Shown in pieces: positions 57,661 through 64,000 of a stretch of 64,000 nt of DNA. The stretch covers positions 124,001 to 188,000 of the forward strand of contig JAMFTG010000073.1 of NCBI GenBank assembly GCA_023974075.1, given 5' to 3'. A program made the position numbers and the translations under genes. Position 1 is the stretch's first letter; each line of letters opens with the position of its first letter. The notes under the pieces are model-generated. The model had not been told where the DNA came from, did not search any database, and worked only from the letters and a program-made list of their open reading frames with translations. The stretch comes from Chaenocephalus aceratus. Taxonomy: Eukaryota; Chordata; Actinopteri; Perciformes; Channichthyidae.

Positions 57661-57896
57661 AAAACTTGTCCTTTTGATTTAAATGTTCTTGAACCTACAC
57701 TATACAATTGTTTTTTAAGTGCTTCACCGTTTTTCAAATATAAATGTCATTTGTAACTAAACTTTGTAAACTAGCAGAGATATGGCCAGTGTTGCGTGAA
57801 TTAAATGTGATTAATGAAATATGACTGTAGTAAAATAAAGGTGCTTTTATATTGATTAAACCATTTTTATTTATTTCAGCATTAAGAAAAAAGAAG

Positions 57897-58038
57897 ATGG
57901 CAACCTCCTCCACGCCAAATTGCACAACCTGTAAGTTGATGGTCCTGGCTTACTTTACATGACTTCAGATGGTTGACATTACACACAAACATACTATACA
58001 TATACATGTGTGCACAATTGTAGATAAACAGCACACAG

Positions 58039-58077
<39 letters not shown>

Positions 58078-58805
58078 TGTGCTGTTAATCTGTTTTTTGA
58101 GGTTTTGCTCTCTTGTTACTTTTAACCATACAGGTGTGATTTCATAGTTATTTTGTATGTTATTGTCAAAGGAACAAAATGAGCAACCCTTTATACTTAA
58201 TTTGATATTCCTCATTATCTGAAGCATTTGTTACTCTCATTTATTTTCCTCCCATAGTGACTGTATGGATAATCGGAGACAGCTATGTCCGGCGTGGAGC
58301 CCAGAGAGCTACAGAGACCATCGGCAGCAACCTTGGCCTCGACCTGAGGGTGTGCTGGTACGGTTGGGGTGGACTGCGCTGGAGAGGTGTCCTCCCTTTC
58401 TTTTCCTACTCCCTGCGAGGAATAGCAGTCCCGGATGTCCTCCTCATCCACTGTGGTGGCAATGACTTGGGGGATGTGCCCAGAGTTCAGTTGCTGAACC
58501 AGATGAAGGAGGACCTGCACCAGCTTCACCATCGGCACCCTGGCTTGAAGATCATGCTCTCCCAGAGGCGCCGGTGGAGGGCTGGTGCAAATCCTGTCAA
58601 AATTGACAAGGCCCGGAAGTTTGTTAACAGTGTTATGGCTACTTTTGTTCATAGCCTAAATGGTGCCATTGTTGACCACTCCAACATTAGACATGACAGT
58701 CCTGGGCTGTTTTTGCGAGATGGAGTTCATTTCACCCCTAGGGGAAATTATATTTTTTTAAAGTCACTAGCCAATTGCCTGAACGACCACCTCCAAAGAC
58801 TGTGA
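57897..58805 (+). CDS. SGNH/GDSL-like hydrolase, two coding exons
   Basis: Exon 1 codes from ATG 57897 to 57930 (MATSSTPNCTT), with a GTAAGT donor at 57931. The intron ends TCCCATAG at 58257 and exon 2 runs 58258-58805. Splicing keeps the frame and gives about 193 residues. An acceptor-like TTATTTCAG just before exon 1 (57879) suggests a further non-coding exon. The protein opens with the block-I motif GDSYVRRG, then LLIHCGGNDLGD (block III type) and ends with DGVHFTPRGN (block V Asp-x-x-His). All three catalytic positions (Ser, Asp, His) are present, so an active esterase-type hydrolase is plausible. The substrate is unknown. An AATAAA lies at 59053. Confidence 0.75.
58026..58087. repeat. 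Hairpin with (TA)n loop in SGNH intron
   Basis: AACAGCACACAGT at 58027-58039 is inverted at 58074-58086. Between them lies a TA/TATA run of about 34 bp. Confidence 0.9.
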
Positions 58806-58809
58806 ACTG

Positions 58810-59970
58810 CTAAAATGTCAGTATCACTGTCTTTGAATTTGGCCTTCAGAGTATGTATTCTAAGGCCCTTGCTAAGCCCAGACTGTCATGGCTAATGTTG
58901 AGTTAGATATTACATCTGTAGCCATAACACTGTTAACATGGCTGCTCTTCCTCTTGCAGTATGCAGATAAATATTTGTTTTACAATAGAAACATTTGTCT
59001 CCATAAATGTTCCCACATGTTGTGAGCATCAACTTTAAATCTTTTGTCAACAAATAAAAAACATCTTAATTTCCTTTAGGACAACATTTTGTTTATAACA
59101 CCACTACATTAACAATAAACATAGGAAAATGATAAATGTCAACATTTAAGATTGTGCTTTTACTCTTTATTTAATCAGATCTATTTCACATTGAAAATGT
59201 GATAAATACACAAGCCACATTGAAAGTTACATGTTGCATTTTATGACTTAAGTACACTAGAAAATAAATTAAAGATGTGCAACAACTGTATCAGTAATTA
59301 AAATGATATAACTTATGTACAGGGTTGGGAGGGCTACTTGCCAAAAACACAACCAGTAACTTAATGTGAGTATCAAGATATAAAAGTGTAAGTGTATGTA
59401 TGTAACCTGATAACTTTCTTTTTCTTTTGGATTACCTCAATATCAAATGCAATGCAAATAAACACAGGAGAGAAGAAATATTAATATGATTGTTTTACTT
59501 AAATGTATAATATAATACCATAAAGCAGATTCAGGCAGAAGGTGTATAGATTCACAATTAAAGGATTAGCCTACAGAACAGTACGGCTTCCAGAGAAGAG
59601 ATACCATTTGATCATTTTACAACAAGCACTATATGCTCTTTTTAGGTTTTGAATAAGATTGTAATCCTGAGTTTCCCTATTATTAAAAAAAGTAAAACTA
59701 ATCCAATTACATATTTTTCTATGTAACTAAGGATTACACTTTCCTTTTTTTCTATACGATCTTGATTCGTGTTAGATGTAATCCATTACTGCCTAAGCCA
59801 ATACAAGTCATCACTTTTGGAAAGTTGTCTCAAGTTATAAATGATGCCTTCAATCTCTTTCACGTGGAGAAGACATCACATTGGCCGAGGCGTTGCAACT
59901 TCCCTCAAGCGTCCTACATGAAAGAAAGATCACATGTTAGAAATGTATGCACAAACTATTCAGTATGACC
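58810..59970. other. 3' flanks of the two convergent genes
   Basis: AT-rich. Contains the plus-strand AATAAA near 59053 and a minus-strand AATAAA (TTTATTTAATC read backwards) near 59170, as expected for two converging transcripts. No open frame with motifs. Confidence 0.45.
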
Positions 59971-59974
59971 CGTC

Positions 59975-60259
59975 TTAGTTTAAAGCCCAAGTGTAAGAGT
60001 GAACAGAGGCGGAGTCTGTTTGTTGGCTGCTGCTACCCAAACCAACATCGTCCTCACAAGCATTGGCTGTTGGAATGTCATTGTGCTCCACATGTGGAAC
60101 AACAAAGGCTTCTTCAGGTGTGCCTTGTATCATAATGATATTGCTCTGATCAGCAGCAAGACTGTTTTCACCACTACCATGGTCGACATCTGCAACCTCC
60201 TCCTCCTTGCTGTTAACAGTCGAACTAGGAGTGTCACTTACCTCGTCATTGCTACTCAC
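59975..60259 (-). CDS. Acidic 94-codon ORF adjoining THAP exon 3
   Basis: Reads SSNDEVSDTPSSTVNSKEEEV and continues Ser/Asp/Glu-rich. It directly follows exon 3 of the THAP model but in another frame: exon 3's own frame hits TGA immediately. Donor-like GTGAGT (60259) and GTAAGT (about 60241) sit at the junction. It may be a later exon, or the frame may have been broken by a small insertion. Function unknown. Confidence 0.35.
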   Translation of the reverse strand: MSSNDEVSDTPSSTVNSKEEEVADVDHGSGENSLAADQSNIIMIQGTPEEAFVVPHVEHNDIPTANACEDDVGLGSSSQQTDSASVHSYTWALN

Positions 60260-60349
60260 CTGCTTTTCCTTCTAGGCTGTTGTTCTTTGCCATTGGTGAC
60301 ATAGAAAATGGTGGGCACTGCCGTGTTTTTCAGGCATCTCCTTCCCTAA

Positions 60350-61180
60350 TAAAAATAATAAACAAAAACACATAAAATAACTTTTTGAGGTCTGTAGATA
60401 TTCAACTTTCTTTTGAATAATGTTGTTTTAAATGTAAGTGCATAATAAAAGACAATAGAGGGCCAACATGTTAACTATGCAGTTAATCCATTCAACAATT
60501 ACGTGTTTCCAAGATTCAGATTCAAAGGATTTATGTCATAGCACATAGGCTACAGTGTGGGAATGGCAATGAAAATCATCTGTCCCGAGCTCCTCCAACA
60601 ATGCAACATAGTTATATAAGACATAAAACAATAAAATAAATTCAAAATTAAATTAAGAATAATAAATTAGTGCAGGCAGAAATCTATATACACGTAAATA
60701 TAATAAGACATATGCAAGAACAGAATGTAAAGATAAATATTGTAGAGTAAAATTAAATGAAATCATTTTTTTTTTTACAGTGATAGCTGTTAAGATAAAT
60801 AAGTTATAAGATGACAACAGATGAATGAATGTTGCTATTAAAATAATGTAAAAAAAGGTAATATAATTCATCTGTTTTTAACATAGAGTATGTGGGGGAA
60901 ATGGCAATTCTCTGTCTATGATAAAGAGTCTTTGCATAAATTGAAGAGAAATGTGATGGTTTGCAAAAAAAAATCGATTTCTATGTTTCTTTACTTAACT
61001 GGCAAAATCTTAATTTGGCCTTTAATCAAAAGAACATTACTCATCACTGATGTGCAAGCTGTGCCATAACAATTATTTAGCATTGTATGATGTATAACAT
61101 GTATTTAATTAGTAACAACAATTTACACTCACAAATGGAACCAAGTTATTTTTTTTTTAAAAAAGGATCTGTACCCATGA
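60350..61180. other. Intron of THAP model
   Basis: AT-rich, no motif-bearing frame on either strand. Confidence 0.35.
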
Positions 61181-61319
61181 GTCCGTGCTGAAGGGATGAC
61201 TCTCAAAGTGTTCACTGTACAAGCGAGAATAAACGTTGGGGGTCCATTTATTCCTCTGGATGTTCAGCACCCACTGGTCCAGCCTGTCTGGATCACCTAA
61301 AGGAAACCTTTATTCAAAA

Positions 61320-62105
61320 ATACATGAAAACCGACCCAAAGACAACATGAGGGTTAATGCCATATTCACTTAATAACACATGAACAACTTTTACAAATAT
61401 TTCTATATAGTCTGTGTTGGTAAATGTAATCTAGGTTGCACATTTCCTGCTGAAATACATGCATGGGCCTACCAAGTTACTGCGTGGCACTTTGGTTTTG
61501 ATAAAACAGTGTAGTTCCACTATATAAACGTTACATTCATAATCAAACGAGACAATATGCAAGATAAATAGCTATTTGTTGTTATTCTTAATGCTTGTCA
61601 TTCACACGTTAAGAAAATAAAATAAGTACCGATACATAGCAGAACAATTGTGGCGATGTTCAGCTTAACAAGCCTTGTTCAACATAATTTATTTAGCTAA
61701 TACTATAGTGGGCTGCAGGCGAACCAAGTCCGCGTTTCGCTGCATTCCTTGATCTCCAGTTATAACGCCGGGCTCCGCCGCTGGCCGAAGCTAACGGAGC
61801 CGCAAAGGGCTAGCTATGGCTCCGGTTAGCTATGGCTCCGGTTAGCTTCGGCGGCGGAATCCGGCGGCCACCACTGGGATAATTGGGTCCCCTTTTAACA
61901 TTTGCTCCCATTTAGCATTATGGGCGTCATAGCCATAGACTATAAAAGTCTTACCCAAGGCTGAATCATAAACTAAACTGTATATATATATACACATGTA
62001 TAAAGGGTTACGTCCTTAGCTGGCTAATAAGCTACATAACAAGCTAAACTAACAAGCACACAAACACCTGCTAACGGGGTTAACATGTATAATATTATCA
62101 TTTTA
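61320..62105. other. Intron of THAP model with internal repeat copies
   Basis: Contains a duplicated GCTATGGCTCCGGTTAGC unit (about 61812-61845) and an inverted GAAGCTAAC/GTTAGCTTC pair. A second CCATAGACTATAAAAG string near 61936 resembles the left edge of the 57321 unit. Confidence 0.4.
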
Positions 62106-62689
62106 CTCACCGAAAAAAGCTGAGAGTAGACTTCTTGGAAGTTCTGTTAGTACATTCAAGCACACAGCACGACATCTTAATTGTCTGGTATATCACCACG
62201 AACACGGCTAAAGCTAAAGGGTCAAGTACAGTAACTACGACTAACTAACGTTGTAGCCTCTATGGTTGTAGCCTAGCAGAGTGGACAGGTTGCTGTTAGC
62301 TGACAGTGAGGCATGTACGTGTCCATCAACGTGACCACGCCCTAATTAATGCAAAAACTTTAAGACCTAATATAAATAAAAGGGTTGTGTTAGAAAACAA
62401 TTCACTCACAGATCCATAATCATGAAGGTGGAATCTAACTATATTGATAATAAAAATGTATGGAGCCAGGGATAGAAACATCTTTTTTTCTGCTGTAATG
62501 TTGGGCATTTTAACATGGGGGTCTATGGAAATTGCTCCTTTCTGCAGCCATCGCCTGTCGGCCAATATATGAACTGCAGTGTGTGGCACTTCCGTATTGG
62601 CTTCCCAGCTGTTCCCCAGAGTTTGCCGCTTGGTTATAACACATCACATCAAAGGGCAAACATCAAAGGCTAATTAGATTAGACAACAA

Positions 62690-63150
62690 AGGGCTCTGAG
62701 GGGCAGGGGTCAAAGAGACTATCTTAATCAATACATCAAAGAACTATACAACAAAGGTACTGCCTGGGGCTTTTCATTCATATCTGATTGCAGGCTAATT
62801 ATTCAACTCTCAGGGGCAGGGGTCAAATACCTTAACCCCAAGAGACTATCTTAATCAATACATCAAATAACTATACAACAAAGGGACTGCCTGGGGCATT
62901 TAATTCATATCTGATTGCAGGCTAATTACTCCACTCTCAGGGTCAAATACCTTAACCCCAAGAGAGTATATCTTAATCAATACATCAAATAACTATACAA
63001 AAAAGGGACTGCCTGGGGTATTTCAAACCTATCTGTTTACAAGGCTAATTACTCCACTCTCAGGGTCAGGGTCAAATACTTTAACCCCAAGAGACTATCT
63101 TAATCAATACATCAAAGAACTACACCAGGGGGCCTTTCACGCCAATCTGA
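62690..63150. repeat. ~125-bp tandem array
   Basis: The marker GAGACTATCTTAATCAATAC recurs at 62715, 62842, 62962 (GAGAGTATATC variant) and 63091, spacing 120-129 bp. Each unit also has ACTGCCTGGGG and GGGGTCAAATACC. Units differ by small indels. Confidence 0.92.
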
Positions 63151-63154
63151 TAAC

Positions 63155-64000
63155 ACACACATCAAAGAATGGGAGGCGGGACATGGGAGGCGGGACTTAG
63201 CTCATTGGCCAATGGGAGACGGACGTGGTGCATTTGCATAATTGGGGGCGTGTCCACCTGTCACTTGCTATGCATACTAATTTGACGAAAGGGGTATGGT
63301 TATAACTACTGATGCTGTATGCCCTTTGAATTTAGGAGAACCATATATGGCATTAATAGTTATCAGATCTTAACTGGAGTGCAGCGATGTGCTTTCAAGA
63401 ATAAGAAGAGAAGGCCATCCAGTTCTTGACTTCCTGTCTTCGGAGACAGATAGGTCTTGTAAATTGGCACCCTAAGGCACAGGCTTCTGTGCACAGCGAA
63501 CAGCGCTGCCACAGAAGTCAGTGTTGTGGGGCGTTTCTGGTGATCCACCCTGAGGCTCCCGGCCCACTGGGTGCACCAGGAACGGCTTCTGCAGTGAAGG
63601 AACACGGAATGGAATCTAAACCAGCAAATCCGAAATATATTGTCCTTGTCAGCTTTAAATGAGGATAATGTTGTGCCTCCATGGCCTTTGCATCTAAAAA
63701 AAACACAGCATTTGGTACAGCATCCATCATACACAGATGTGTGGAGTCCTCAGGCTGCAGGTGATAGGAAACAAAATGAAGTTACCTTTTTAGCTTGCTC
63801 TATCAGTACCCTGTCAATACCCCCCCCCCCCCCACGCACCCACACACACACCGCCTTCCAGCGTTGACCGATGACCTCTTAGACAGCCAACAGGAGGTGT
63901 AGGATCTGGTGGGAAGGACAGGAAGAAAGCATCCAATGCATCTGAGGAGTGAGAACTGATCGATGACTCAGGCTGGCAGCACTTTTCAGCAAGGTAATGA
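63155..64000. other. Unassigned DNA
   Basis: Two overlapping open frames (63363-63734 on minus, 63426-63662 on plus) have no recognised motif. A C-homopolymer occurs near 63819-63832. Confidence 0.35.

Larger units (their letters stand above)
60260..62178 (-). pseudogene. THAP-domain protein, three exons, one zinc ligand lost
   Basis: Exon 1 (about 62178-62112) codes MSCCVLECTNRTSKKSTLSF with donor GTGAGT. Exon 2 (about 61307-61185) resumes FPLGDPDRLDQWVLNIQRN and ends near STDSW with donor GTACAG. Exon 3 (60345-60260) codes RRCLKNTAVPTIF. The order C-x4-C, FP, W, HF, AVPTIF is that of a THAP DNA-binding finger. The third ligand, Cys in the usual C-S-E-H-F, is Tyr here (YSEHF), which would weaken zinc binding. 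THAP fingers occur in P-element-like and Kolobok-like transposases and in host regulators. No transposase domain was found. Confidence 0.6.
57321..62632. mobile_element. Candidate 5.3-kb unit carrying SGNH and THAP genes
   Basis: Bounded by the 8-bp palindromic direct repeat GTTATAAC (57313-57320, 62633-62640). It starts CATAGACTGTATATA and ends GTTTGCCGCTTG. Both ends look like the two edges of a short repeat common in fish genomes. The ends are not inverted copies of each other beyond CA..TG. It encloses a plus-strand SGNH gene and a convergent THAP gene. I infer a transposon with an 8-bp duplication, but could also be reading two separate repeat copies. Confidence 0.4.

Noticed and set aside
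59762..60304. Plus-strand frames at 59762-59968 and 59999-60304
   Set aside because: No motifs; they are the antisense of the acidic ORF and THAP exon 3, which have splice-site support.
63363..63734. Minus-strand 123-codon frame as a host gene
   Set aside because: No motif, no splice support and an overlapping frame on the other strand of similar length.

Overview
This is intergenic DNA from a ray-finned (teleost-like) fish, built largely from mobile elements. The evidence is long pure CA/TG microsatellites, fish-type LINE tails, hAT and TTAA-flanked non-coding transposons, a chromodomain Ty3/Gypsy (Sushi-like) retrotransposon, a DIRS-type tyrosine-recombinase retroelement and a Maverick/Polinton. 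I found no convincing conserved host gene. The only intact spliced gene model is a small SGNH-hydrolase-like gene, itself in a repeat-like context.

Layout. 1-3.9 kb: unassigned DNA, CA/TG repeats, an ACTAGT-rich patch and a 321-bp hAT MITE. 3.9-10.4 kb: one TTAA-flanked repeat split by a nearly complete Gypsy element (4668-9401, 5-bp target duplication) and a solo LTR (9577-10342). 10.4-15.4 kb: a fold-back TTAA MITE, a 76-bp palindrome, a 629-bp hAT MITE and low-repeat DNA. 15.4-18.1 kb: a 5'-truncated L2/CR1-type LINE on the minus strand. 18.7-35.5 kb: an inverted pair of a ~0.9-kb repeat, palindromes, LTR fragments, a 127-bp tandem array and three hAT-type elements nested inside one another (29013-31644).

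36.2-56.5 kb: a degraded Maverick/Polinton. On the plus strand lie protein-primed family-B DNA polymerase (PolB), a small basic/hydrophobic protein and a conserved Maverick protein. On the minus strand lie an adenain-like protease, major capsid protein, a pVI-like protein, a penton-like minor capsid protein, an integrase and one more conserved gene. Its PolB gene is interrupted by four different insertions: a hAT element, a solo LTR, a ~2.1-kb palindrome-ended element and a 5.5-kb DIRS element. The boundaries of all four can be read because the reading frame resumes on the far side or target duplications flank them. The gene set would make a self-synthesising, capsid-forming transposon, but frameshifts and stops show it is a fossil. 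The protease is the only major gene still open.

57.3-62.6 kb: a unit flanked by GTTATAAC direct repeats. It carries a spliced SGNH-hydrolase gene (+) converging on a split THAP-domain gene (-). This is the least explained part of the window. 62.7-63.15 kb is a ~125-bp tandem array, and the last 0.8 kb is unassigned. Coordinates of nested elements come from reading termini and target duplications by eye. Family names are from motif recognition only, not from searches.
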